Shown: positions 1 to 7,023 of the stretch, piece after piece | Position numbering within the stretch: position 1 is the first letter of the stretch | How the letters are laid out: each line of letters opens with the position of its first letter | NCBI GenBank assembly: GCA_002305235.1 | Contig: DBQL01000069.1 | Coordinates: 1,551-8,606, forward strand | Direction of reading: 5' to 3' | DNA length: 7,056 bases | From: Prevotella sp. UBA1395 | GTDB lineage: Bacteria > Bacteroidota > Bacteroidia > Bacteroidales > Bacteroidaceae | Translations under genes and position numbers: made by a program | The notes under the pieces: generated by a model | What the model was told of the DNA's origin: nothing | Seen by the model: the letters and a program-made list of their open reading frames with translations, nothing else | The model's database searches: none

Positions 1-624
1 CCGATGGACAAGATATGTGCCCTTGCCGAGAAATATGACGCGTTGGTGATGGTGGATGAGAGCCATTCGGCCGGAGTGGTGGGGGCCACAGGGCATGGCG
101 TGAGTGAGCTTTGCGACACCTATGATAAGGTAGACATCTACACAGGAACATTGGGTAAGGCTTTCGGTGGGGCGTTGGGAGGCTTCACCACAGGCAAGAA
201 AGAGGTCATAGAGATGCTTCGACAGAGTTCGCGGCCATATCTTTTCTCCAACTCTTTGGCACCTTCGGTCATCGGCGCAAGCCTCGAAGTGTTCAGGATG
301 CTCAAGGAAGACAACAGCCTGCACGACCAATTGGTGGAGAATGTAGAGTATTTCCGCACCCGGATGATGGCCGCGGGCTTTGACATCAAACCCACGCAGA
401 GCGCCATTTGCGCCGTGATGTTATACGATGCTCCGCTGTCACAGCGGTATGCTTCGATGCTTCTCGACGAGGGCATTTATGTCACCGGCTTCTATTATCC
501 GGTAGTGCCCAAGGGCGAAGCACGTATCCGTGTACAGCTGTCGGCTGCCCATACGCGTGAGCAACTCGACCGATGTATCGCGGCATTCGTCAAGATTGGC
601 AAGGAATTGGGGGTGCTCAAATAA
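1..624 (+). CDS. kbl: 2-amino-3-ketobutyrate CoA ligase (glycine C-acetyltransferase), 3' part only
   Basis: The reading frame is open from base 1 (first codon CCG), so the N-terminal half of the protein lies outside the window; the Met at 4-6 is internal. About 207 codons of a family that is normally near 395-400 residues are present. The enzyme is a cytosolic PLP enzyme of the alpha-oxoamine synthase family that splits 2-amino-3-ketobutyrate with CoA into glycine and acetyl-CoA in threonine breakdown. Visible marks, numbered from the internal Met, are DESHSAG (18-24, cofactor-binding Asp and His), TLGKAFGG (49-56) with the Schiff-base Lys at bases 157-159, RPYLFSNSLAP (77-87), and EGIYVTGFYYPVVPKGEARIR with the carboxylate-binding Arg at bases 529-531. 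TLGKAFGGALGG and the ending IGKELGV match Kbl better than serine palmitoyltransferase or BioF, the other members of the fold. It ends at TAA 622-624 and converges on the minus-strand operon. Confidence 0.93.
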   Translation, partial: PMDKICALAEKYDALVMVDESHSAGVVGATGHGVSELCDTYDKVDIYTGTLGKAFGGALGGFTTGKKEVIEMLRQSSRPYLFSNSLAPSVIGASLEVFRMLKEDNSLHDQLVENVEYFRTRMMAAGFDIKPTQSAICAVMLYDAPLSQRYASMLLDEGIYVTGFYYPVVPKGEARIRVQLSAAHTREQLDRCIAAFVKIGKELGVLK

Positions 625-655
625 GCCGATAAGGCCGCGTCGCAAGGAAGAGGGC

Positions 656-688
656 ATGCGTTTTCAACTATAAGCGCATATCCTTTTT
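656..688 (+). terminator. Possible weak intrinsic terminator of kbl
   Basis: Bases 656-663 (ATGCGTTT) pair with 672-679 (AAGCGCAT), giving an 8-bp stem with one G-U pair and an 8-base loop. Four bases after the stem comes a run of five T (684-688). The wobble pair and T-run only make sense in plus-strand RNA, 32 bases after the kbl stop. The stem is AU-rich at its top and the T-run is short and displaced, so this is a weak candidate. Confidence 0.35.
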
Positions 689-718
689 CCGGCAAACAGG
701 CCTCGGAGACCACCTGCC

Positions 719-770
719 CATATACAGGAGCAGCAGTGAGGCAATAGCCCTACTGCTGCTCTTGTGTATG
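719..770 (+). terminator. Long hairpin between convergent kbl and threonine aldolase genes
   Basis: Bases 719-737 pair with 752-770 over 19 positions: 17 Watson-Crick pairs and two G-U pairs (723-766 and 727-762) in plus-strand RNA. Inside the 14-base loop a further GGC-AATA-GCC mini-stem can form (740-742 with 747-749). In minus-strand RNA the two wobble positions become A-C mismatches, so the structure is better in the kbl transcript. Neither side has a T-run, so it is not a classical intrinsic terminator. It lies 95 bases after the kbl stop and 21 bases beyond the stop of the opposing gene. Likely roles are transcript-end stabilisation, factor-dependent termination or protection from convergent transcription. 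The rest of 625-791 holds no gene I can support. Confidence 0.6.
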
Positions 771-791
771 ATGACGGTCGTGTTTGCGGCC

Positions 792-1826
792 TTATGCTTC
801 ATCCAAAATTCGTTCAAGCGTGCGCAAGTCCTCCTCCGTCGTCGCCCAACTGGTGACAAACCGGCAAAGGAAATGACTGTCGCCGACGGGTTCCCAGTGG
901 GTGAACTGCACCTGTTTCTCCAACCGAGCCACCTCCTCATTGGGCAAAACCACAAACTGTTGGTTGGTGGGCGAGTCGAGATAAAACTGCCATCCTTTCC
1001 TCTTGAACATCGCTTTCATGCGTCCGGCCATCTCAATGGCATGGCGTGCAATCTGCAAATAGAGTCCGTCGGAGAACAGAGCGTCGAACTGAATGCCAAT
1101 GAGTCGACCCTTGGCCATGAGTGCACCGTGCTGCTTGATGATGGAAAAGAACCGGCGAGGAGCATTTCCTCGCGGAAACACCACGGCCTCGCCACACAGC
1201 GCGCCCACCTTTGTGCCACCGATATAGAACGCGTCACAGTGGCGGGCCAACCACGGAAGCGTGATGTCTGCGCCCTCGGCGGCAAGGCCATAGCCCATTC
1301 GTGCGCCGTCGACATAGAGTTTCAGGTCGTATTTTTGGCATACTTCGTGAATGGCTTTAAGCTCTACTTGGTGATAGATGGTGCCCAGTTCGCTCGGGTA
1401 GGTGATATAGACCATTCCCGGTTGGGCCAGATGTTCGGAGCTCTCGTCATGCACAAACCAGTCCATGTAAGCCTCCAAATCCTCGGCTTTCAGCAGTCCT
1501 TGGTGCGAGGGCAGGCTGATGACGCGATGCCCGGTAAACTCTATCGCACCGGCTTCGTGCACGTTGATGTGTCCCGTTTCTGCCGTAATCACCGCCTCGC
1601 AATGGGCCAACATGCCGTCGATGACCGTCGCATTGGTCTGCGTTCCACCCGAAAGGAACCATATCTGTGCCTCGGTGGCCTCGCAAGCCTCACGAATCTT
1701 GGCCTTGGCACTATCGGTCCACTCGTCGAAACCGTAGGTCAGACTTTGCTTACCGTTGGTCTCCATCAGCTGTTCGAGCACTTGGGGATGTGCCCCATTA
1801 TTGTAATCGCTTTCGAAAGAAATCAT
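792..1826 (-). CDS. ltaE: Low-specificity L-threonine aldolase family PLP lyase
   Basis: A complete 344-residue protein of the beta-eliminating lyase/threonine aldolase family (E. coli LtaE has 333 residues). It is predicted to cleave L-threonine or allo-threonine to glycine and acetaldehyde in the cytosol. Motifs in order: FLSGGTQTN (57-65, cofactor phosphate loop), GHINVHEAG (85-93, with His86 as the likely ring-stacking residue), YVDGARMGYGL (171-181, with Asp173 for the pyridine nitrogen and Arg176 for the substrate carboxylate), and FYIGGTKVGAL (200-210) with Lys206 as the Schiff-base lysine. The ATG at 1824-1826 is only 3 bases after the argF' stop, and GGAGG inside the argF' end (1842-1838) lies 11 bases ahead of it, so translation is probably coupled. 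It is the last gene of the operon. Family assignment is firm; stereospecificity and preference for threonine over related beta-hydroxy amino acids cannot be read from sequence. Confidence 0.9.
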   Translation of the reverse strand: MISFESDYNNGAHPQVLEQLMETNGKQSLTYGFDEWTDSAKAKIREACEATEAQIWFLSGGTQTNATVIDGMLAHCEAVITAETGHINVHEAGAIEFTGHRVISLPSHQGLLKAEDLEAYMDWFVHDESSEHLAQPGMVYITYPSELGTIYHQVELKAIHEVCQKYDLKLYVDGARMGYGLAAEGADITLPWLARHCDAFYIGGTKVGALCGEAVVFPRGNAPRRFFSIIKQHGALMAKGRLIGIQFDALFSDGLYLQIARHAIEMAGRMKAMFKRKGWQFYLDSPTNQQFVVLPNEEVARLEKQVQFTHWEPVGDSHFLCRFVTSWATTEEDLRTLERILDEA

Positions 1827-1829
1827 AGT

Positions 1830-2792
1830 CTACAACGCCTCCAACACCCTTTTCAATACCACCTCAGCCGAGATCTCCCGGTTGGCAGCCTCGGGGATGA
1901 CGAGGCTGTGGTCGCTCTCGATGACGTCATCGGTGACGATGAGTCCCCGACGCACGGGCAGGCAGTGCATGAAAAAGCCGTTATTTGTCCGGCTCATGTG
2001 CTCGGCGTCGATGGTCCAGCCCATATCCTTGGAGAGAATCTTACCGTAGTCGGCCGCGTTGGTCACGCCCGGACAGCTCCAGTTCTTCGCATAGACGAAG
2101 TCGGCGCCCTGCAATGCCTTTTTCTGGTCGTATTCCACGCGGGCGTTCCCCACAAACTTCGGGTCGAGTTCGTAGCCTTCGGGGTGTGTGATGACAAAGT
2201 CAACATCGGCGGCGTTCATCCACTCGGCAAACGAGTTGGGTACGGCTTGCGGCAGCGCGCGGCAGTGGGGCGCCCATGTGAGCACCACCTTAGGTCTTGG
2301 GCTCCGCTTGTTTTCCTCGATGGTGATGAGGTCTGCGAATGCCTGAAGCGGGTGCACGGTGGCCGTTTCCATCGCCACCACCGGTTTGCCGCTGTATTTT
2401 ACAAATTGGTTGACAATGGTCTCGGCATAGTCGAACTCCCTGTCGGCGAGTCCCGCAAACGACCTTACGGCGATGACATCGCAATAGCTGGCCATCACCG
2501 GGATGGCTTCCAGCAAGTGTTCGCTCTTGTCTCCGTCCATGATCACGCCGCGTTCGGTCTCCAACTTCCATGCGCCGGCATTGACATCGAGCACAATGAC
2601 GTTCATACCGAGGTTGGTTGCCGCCTTCTGCGTAGACAGTCGGGTGCGCAGCGAGTTGTTGAAGAAGATCATCAACAACGTCTTGTTCTTGCCTAACTCC
2701 TGAAATGCAAAGCGGTTGGCTTTGACCTCCAAGGCTTCCTTCACCGCTTGGTTCAGGTCGCCGATATCTCCTACATGGAAAAATGTTTTCAT
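1830..2792 (-). CDS. argF': N-succinyl/N-acetylornithine carbamoyltransferase (ArgF')
   Basis: A 320-residue cytosolic transcarbamylase that transfers the carbamoyl group from carbamoyl phosphate to an N-acylated ornithine, the Bacteroidetes variant of the arginine pathway. Features: SLRTR (47-51) of the carbamoyl-phosphate loop, NAGAWKLE (71-78) with the conserved Trp75, the 80s loop MDGDKSEHLLEA (85-96), HPLQ (147-150), the AVPNSFAEWMN segment (183-193), YAKNW with Lys236, and HCLPVRR (276-282). These resemble the Bacteroides fragilis succinylornithine enzyme far more than true ornithine carbamoyltransferases. The residue at position 90, known to set acetyl against succinyl preference, is Ser (see findings). 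The frame stays open upstream to 2867, but I chose the ATG at 2790-2792: MKTFFHVGDIGDL matches the family N-terminus, and the longer form would overlap the end of proA. It follows proA by 38 bases and ends with TAG. Confidence 0.92.
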   Translation of the reverse strand: MKTFFHVGDIGDLNQAVKEALEVKANRFAFQELGKNKTLLMIFFNNSLRTRLSTQKAATNLGMNVIVLDVNAGAWKLETERGVIMDGDKSEHLLEAIPVMASYCDVIAVRSFAGLADREFDYAETIVNQFVKYSGKPVVAMETATVHPLQAFADLITIEENKRSPRPKVVLTWAPHCRALPQAVPNSFAEWMNAADVDFVITHPEGYELDPKFVGNARVEYDQKKALQGADFVYAKNWSCPGVTNAADYGKILSKDMGWTIDAEHMSRTNNGFFMHCLPVRRGLIVTDDVIESDHSLVIPEAANREISAEVVLKRVLEAL

Positions 2793-2830
2793 TGACTCTA
2801 ATCTTTTTATGGTTTTCACTATCCTAACTG

Positions 2831-4081
2831 TCAGCTCCTGATCTGCCCGTGCCCCTCGATGAGCCACTTGTAAGTGGTGATTTCTTCAAGGGCCATCGGT
2901 CCGCGGGCACCGAGTTTCTGTGTGCTGATACCTATCTCGGCACCGAGTCCGAACTGCGCGCCATCGGTAAAGCTCGTCGGTGTGTTCACGTAGACACATG
3001 CCGCGTCTACCATTTGTTGGAACTTCCGGGCGTGGTTCGTGTTCTCCGTGACAATGCTTTCGCTGTGTCCGCTGCCGTAAGCGTCGATGTGGTCCAGCGC
3101 CTCGTCCAAGCTGTCTACCGTCTTCACGCCCATCTGCATGCTCAGCCACTCCGTGTGCCACTCGTCATCGTCGTTCACCGGGGTCAGCAAGTTGTCGGGA
3201 TAAGCCCCTTTGAGTGCCTCAAAAGCCCTGCTGTCAGCATGGATCAGCACATTTTTTGCGGCCAATGGTCGGCACAGTTCCGGCAGGTCTTGCAGCCGGT
3301 CGGCATGGATAATGAGGCAGTCGAGGGCGTTGCACACGCTGCATCGGCGGGTCTTGGCATTGTCTACGATGTCGCGTCCGATGGTGATGTCGCCCGCATT
3401 GTCGAAGTAGCAGTGCACCACTCCGGCCCCGGTCTCTATCACCGGGATCTTCGCCGTGTCGCGAACGAAGTCGATCAGTCGCTTGCTGCCTCTGGGAATG
3501 CAGAGGTCTATATAGTCCACGGCCCGCAGCATCTCACCGGTTGCCTCGTGGGTGGCGGGCAGCAGGGCCACGATATTCGGGTCGATGCCCAGTTCGCTCA
3601 GCACCTCACGGATGAGGTCCACCCCCGCTTGGCAGGAGTCTATGGCATCTTTCCCACATTTCAGGATACAGGCGTTGCCACTTTTCAGGCATAGAGCGAA
3701 CACGTCGAAGGTCACATTGGGCCGGGCCTCATACACCACACCTATCACGCCGAACGGCACACTCACCCGCCTGAGCGTCATGCCGTTGGGCAGTGTGCTC
3801 TCTTTCAGCACGCGGCCCAAGGGCGAAGGCAGGCGGCTCACCTGTCGCATGCCTTGGGCAATCTCGCGTAGCCGGTCTTCGGTGAGCAGCAACCGGTCGT
3901 ACATCGGGTTGGCGGGATCCATGCGCGAGAGGTCTTTTTCATTGGCCGACAACAGCAATGCGATATTCGAATCCACCGCGTCGGCCACGAGATTCAACAA
4001 TTTGTTCCGCTCCTCGTCGGTGAGCAGGGCCAGTGACCTGCCCGCCTTTCTCACCTTCTGAAAAATAACTTCTAATGCCAT
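2831..4081 (-). CDS. proA: Glutamate-5-semialdehyde dehydrogenase (gamma-glutamyl phosphate reductase)
   Basis: A 416-residue cytosolic NADPH-dependent enzyme (E. coli ProA is 417) of the aldehyde dehydrogenase superfamily. It reduces glutamyl 5-phosphate, made by ProB, to glutamate 5-semialdehyde, which cyclises to the proline precursor. Seen: SPLG near 86-89, [17 protein letters not shown] (108-124), [15 protein letters not shown] (132-146) of the nucleotide site, PRGSKRLI (196-203), [12 protein letters not shown] (244-255) with the catalytic Cys at 250, YGSGHSESI (335-343), and [17 protein letters not shown] (371-387). The end [16 protein letters not shown] is the normal C-terminus. The ATG at 4079-4081 gives the family-standard start and lies 46 bases behind proB. 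No frame break or missing catalytic residue is seen. ProB and ProA usually work together because glutamyl phosphate is labile, which fits the adjacency. Confidence 0.97.
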   Translation of the reverse strand: MALEVIFQKVRKAGRSLALLTDEERNKLLNLVADAVDSNIALLLSANEKDLSRMDPANPMYDRLLLTEDRLREIAQGMRQVSRLPSPLGRVLKESTLPNGMTLRRVSVPFGVIGVVYEARPNVTFDVFALCLKSGNACILKCGKDAIDSCQAGVDLIREVLSELGIDPNIVALLPATHEATGEMLRAVDYIDLCIPRGSKRLIDFVRDTAKIPVIETGAGVVHCYFDNAGDITIGRDIVDNAKTRRCSVCNALDCLIIHADRLQDLPELCRPLAAKNVLIHADSRAFEALKGAYPDNLLTPVNDDDEWHTEWLSMQMGVKTVDSLDEALDHIDAYGSGHSESIVTENTNHARKFQQMVDAACVYVNTPTSFTDGAQFGLGAEIGISTQKLGARGPMALEEITTYKWLIEGHGQIRS

Positions 4082-4127
4082 ATTATCTTCGTTTGATATT
4101 CTTCGTGTTCATGGGGCATGGGCACCA

Positions 4128-5243
4128 TTATTCCATATACATATAGTCGTAGTGGATGAGCGGCCTGAGGTCGTGCTTGCCCATGTTCTCCGCGGCCTCC
4201 GTGGCGTCGTAGGCACTGCGTCCCACGGCCACCAAGCAGCCCTTGTCGTCGACGATACTGATGATGTCGCCCTCCTCAAACTCACCCTCGACACGGGTCA
4301 CGCCCACCAAGAGCAGGCTCACGGCCTTGTCGCCCCGCAGGGCCTCGGCGGCCTTGGCGTTGACATGCACCACGCCCTTGGCGAAGCTCTCGCTGTGTGC
4401 TATCCATTTCTTCACGGTGGAGGTGGGGTTGGGATTGGGCTTGAACTCGGTGTGGATAATGTGTTGCGGCTTCGTGGCAAGGTCTACAAGGATGTTGTCT
4501 CTCTTGCCGTTGGCGATGATGACCTTAATGCCCTCGTCGGCAACCTTATTGGCAATGTGCGCCTTGGTGATCATGCCGCCCCGCCCGAATCCGCTCTTGG
4601 TCTCGAGAATATATTCGCTCAGGTCATGATCGTAGTTCACCTCGGGAATCACCTGTGTGCCGGGCAGCTTGGGGTCGCCGTTGTAAATGCCGTCGACATT
4701 GGTCAGGATGATGAGCGTGTCGCAGTCCATCATCGATGCGATGAGCCCCGACAGCTCGTCGTTGTCGGTAAACATCAGCTCCGTGACGCTCACCGTATCG
4801 TTCTCGTTCACGATGGGAATGACACCGTTCTCAAGCATCACGGTCATGCACGAGCGCTGGTTGAGATACTCGCCGCGCGTGGCGAAGCTCTCTTTCATGG
4901 TCAATACCTGTCCCACATGATAGTTGAACTCCCGGAAGAGGTCGTAGTACAGCCCCATGAGCTTCACTTGTCCGATGGCCGAAAACAGCTGGCGCTGCTC
5001 CACGCTATCCAACCTGTGGTTCACTTTCAGTTCGTTTCGTCCGCACGCCATCGACCCCGACGAGACGAGTATTACCTCGTAGCCGTTGCGTTTGAGCCAT
5101 ACGATTTGGTCTACGATGGCCGACATGCGTGTCACGTCCACCTTGCCGTCGTCGCGGGTAAGCACGTTGCTGCCCACCTTCACCACGACGCGCTTGCAGA
5201 CCTCACGCCGCTTGGTGCGGCTTGTCTTCTCCTTGTTCTTCAC
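4128..5243 (-). CDS. proB: Glutamate 5-kinase with C-terminal PUA domain
   Basis: A 371-residue cytosolic kinase (E. coli ProB is 367) that phosphorylates the gamma-carboxylate of glutamate, the first and normally proline-inhibited step of proline synthesis. The amino-acid-kinase domain spans about 17-265: VVVKVGSNVLT (19-29, phosphate-binding Lys22), VSSGSMACG (60-68), VNENDTVS (145-152), FTDNDELSGLIAS (158-170), TNVDGIYNGDP (181-191) and GFGRGGMITKAHIA (218-231) with the Lys near the phosphoryl site. A PUA domain follows (about 288-365, beginning AKGVVHVNAKAAEAL). The start is GTG (bases 5243-5241), supported by an AAGGAG site 7 bases ahead; the next Met is residue 40, beyond the ATP loop. 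A basic 16-residue leader (KNKEKTSRTKRRE) precedes the domain. It sits 57 bases after the acyl-CoA synthetase and 46 before proA. Confidence 0.97.
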   Translation of the reverse strand: MKNKEKTSRTKRREVCKRVVVKVGSNVLTRDDGKVDVTRMSAIVDQIVWLKRNGYEVILVSSGSMACGRNELKVNHRLDSVEQRQLFSAIGQVKLMGLYYDLFREFNYHVGQVLTMKESFATRGEYLNQRSCMTVMLENGVIPIVNENDTVSVTELMFTDNDELSGLIASMMDCDTLIILTNVDGIYNGDPKLPGTQVIPEVNYDHDLSEYILETKSGFGRGGMITKAHIANKVADEGIKVIIANGKRDNILVDLATKPQHIIHTEFKPNPNPTSTVKKWIAHSESFAKGVVHVNAKAAEALRGDKAVSLLLVGVTRVEGEFEEGDIISIVDDKGCLVAVGRSAYDATEAAENMGKHDLRPLIHYDYMYME

Positions 5244-5250
5244 GTTCTAT

Positions 5251-5256
5251 CTCCTT
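5251..5256 (-). promoter_or_regulatory. Ribosome binding site of proB (AAGGAG)
   Basis: On the minus strand AAGGAG is followed by 7 bases and then GTG at 5243-5241. This fixes the rare start codon. Such a strong Shine-Dalgarno match stands out because most neighbouring genes have A-rich leaders without one, as is common in Bacteroidetes. Confidence 0.7.
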
Positions 5257-5262
5257 ACGCCC

Positions 5263-5288
5263 GCCCTGCCGCCGCGATGGGGCAGGGC
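5263..5288 (-). promoter_or_regulatory. GC-rich intercistronic hairpin ahead of proB
   Basis: Bases 5263-5270 (GCCCTGCC) pair perfectly with 5281-5288 (GGCAGGGC), making an 8-bp stem of almost all G-C pairs with a 10-base loop. It lies in the 57-base gap between the acyl-CoA synthetase stop and proB. In the mRNA it ends 6 bases ahead of the AAGGAG site. No U-run follows it, so it is not an intrinsic terminator; an RNA-processing, stability or translation-tuning role is possible but unproved. Confidence 0.5.
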
Positions 5289-5300
5289 TGTCATGCTGTT

Positions 5301-6992
5301 TTATTGATTATCTGATGTTTTCCGGCTGTCGTTGGCCCTGATTTCCACGCGTCTGATCTTGCCGCTGATGGTCTTGGGCAGTTCTTTGACAAACTCGATG
5401 ATACGCGGATATTTGTAGGGTGCGGTCTCATGCTTCACGTGGTTTTGCAGCGTCTTGACCAGTTGGTCGCCGGCCTGGCCCTCGTATTCCTTGGCCAACA
5501 CCACGGTAGCCTTGACCACCATGCCTCGGATGGGGTCGGGCACGCCCGTCACGGCACATTCCACCACGGCGGGATGGGTCATCAGCGCGCTTTCCACCTC
5601 GAACGGTCCGATGCGGTATCCCGAGCTTTTGATCACGTCGTCGGCACGTCCCACAAACCAGTAGTATCCGTCTTCGTCGCGCCAAGCGATGTCGCCGGTG
5701 TGGTAGATGCCGTCGTGCCACACCTTGTGTGTCAGCTCCTCGTCACGGTAATAGCCCTTGAACAGTCCGATGGGCTTGCCCCCGCGTGTGTCGATACATA
5801 TCTCACCCTTCTCGCCGTCCTCGCAGTCGGTGCCCTCGGGTCGCAGCAGCCTGATGTGGTATTGTGGCGAAGGCTTGCCCATCGAGCCGGGTTTGGGTGT
5901 GATCCACGGGAATGTTCCCAAGGTCATGGTGGTCTCGGTCTGCCCGAATCCCTCCATGATCTTCAGTCCGGTGCGCTCGTAGAACTTGGCGAAGACCGCG
6001 GGTTCGAGGGCCTCGCCGGCCGTGGTGCAGTATTGCAGCGACGACAGGTCGTAGCGCGAGAAGTCTTCCTGTATCATGAATCGGTATATCGTCGGTGGGG
6101 CGCAGAATGAGGTGACGTGGTATTTCTCCATCGCCCGCATGATCTTTTCGGCCGTGAACTTCTCGTGGTCGTACACAAACACGGTGGCCCCGGCCAGCCA
6201 CTGACCGTAGAGCTTGCCCCATACGGCCTTGCCCCATCCCGTGTCTGCCACGGTGAGATGTATGCTGTCTTCGTGCAGGTTGTGCCAGTACACACCGGTG
6301 GTGAGATGTCCCAAGGCATAGAGGTGGTCGTGGGCCACGGTCTTGGGCTCGCCGCTCGTGCCACTGGTGAAATACATCAGCATGGTGTCTTCGTTGTTAT
6401 TCACGAACGGCGGACGTTGAAAGGCCGGTGCCTCGGCCCACTCTTTGTGCCAGTCGTGAAACCCTTGCGGCACCTCATGGCCCCTCTGTGCCTCCGAGTT
6501 CACCGCGACGAGCGTCTCCACGGTAGGGCTGTCGGGCATGGCCTCGGTGATTTGTGTCGTGACATATTCGTCGTTGCAACAGATGATGGCCTTGATGCTT
6601 GCCCGCCGGTTGCGATAGGCAATGTCTCTCGAGGTGAGCATGTGGGTGGCGGGAATGGCGATGGCACCCAGTTTGCACAGGGCCATCATCGACAGCCACC
6701 ACTGATAGTGTCGCTTGAGGATAAGCATCACCTTGTCGCCGTGCCCGATGCCAAGGCTCTGAAAGTATGCCGCGACGCGGTCGGTCTGCTCTTTGAACTG
6801 CCCGAAGGTGGTGACGATCTCCTCGCCGCGCTCGCTGGCCCATATCATGCACACCTTGTCGGGGTTCTCTTGTGCCCAAGCGTCCATCACGTCGTAGGCG
6901 AAGTTGAAATGCTCGGGTATCTTATATTGCAGGTTTTGCTTGAACTCCTCCTCCGAAGCAAAGTGGGTCTGCGTCAGAAATTTCTCTATCAT
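5301..6992 (-). CDS. AMP-forming acyl-CoA synthetase, medium-chain (MACS)-like
   Basis: A 563-residue cytosolic member of the ANL adenylating superfamily that activates a carboxylic acid as acyl-AMP and transfers it to CoA. Domain order is complete: N-terminal domain about 30-450 with the phosphate loop YFTSGTSGEPKTVAH (207-221), CAPPTIYRF (297-305), TTAGEALEP (323-331) and MEGFGQTETT (346-355); then YHTGDIAWRDEDGYYWFVGRADD (430-452) and the hinge region; then the C-terminal lid with PKTISGKIRR (539-548), whose Lys545 is the expected adenylation lysine. Acetyl-CoA synthetase has WWQTE where this protein has FGQTE, so its acyl pocket lacks that Trp and should take larger acids than acetate, as in MACS enzymes. 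The true substrate is unknown. The ATG at 6990-6992 has an A-rich leader (ACCAAGAAA) and starts 31 bases after the preceding stop. It is the first complete gene of the operon; why it precedes proBA is not apparent from sequence. Confidence 0.88.
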   Translation of the reverse strand: MIEKFLTQTHFASEEEFKQNLQYKIPEHFNFAYDVMDAWAQENPDKVCMIWASERGEEIVTTFGQFKEQTDRVAAYFQSLGIGHGDKVMLILKRHYQWWLSMMALCKLGAIAIPATHMLTSRDIAYRNRRASIKAIICCNDEYVTTQITEAMPDSPTVETLVAVNSEAQRGHEVPQGFHDWHKEWAEAPAFQRPPFVNNNEDTMLMYFTSGTSGEPKTVAHDHLYALGHLTTGVYWHNLHEDSIHLTVADTGWGKAVWGKLYGQWLAGATVFVYDHEKFTAEKIMRAMEKYHVTSFCAPPTIYRFMIQEDFSRYDLSSLQYCTTAGEALEPAVFAKFYERTGLKIMEGFGQTETTMTLGTFPWITPKPGSMGKPSPQYHIRLLRPEGTDCEDGEKGEICIDTRGGKPIGLFKGYYRDEELTHKVWHDGIYHTGDIAWRDEDGYYWFVGRADDVIKSSGYRIGPFEVESALMTHPAVVECAVTGVPDPIRGMVVKATVVLAKEYEGQAGDQLVKTLQNHVKHETAPYKYPRIIEFVKELPKTISGKIRRVEIRANDSRKTSDNQ

Positions 6993-7023
6993 TTTCTTGG
7001 TTGTTTGCTGTTGTGTCCCGTGT

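Noticed and set aside
668..955. A 95-codon minus-strand open frame across the kbl/lyase intergenic region
   Set aside because: It overlaps the 3' end of the lyase gene, runs through the hairpin and has no recognisable features or start signal.
762..2696. A 644-codon plus-strand open frame running antisense through the lyase gene and argF'
   Set aside because: Its translation is rich in His, Val, Gly and Arg with no recognisable domain, it crosses two well-supported genes and their junction, and it mirrors their codon use. It is a shadow frame in GC-rich coding sequence, not a gene.
2793..2867. An N-terminal extension of ArgF' by 25 residues from an upstream start
   Set aside because: It would overlap the end of proA by 37 bases, has no family counterpart, and the ATG at 2792 gives the normal N-terminus.
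4152..5315. A 387-codon plus-strand open frame antisense to the whole of proB
   Set aside because: It shows the same His/Val-rich shadow composition and no family resemblance, while proB on the other strand has every kinase motif.
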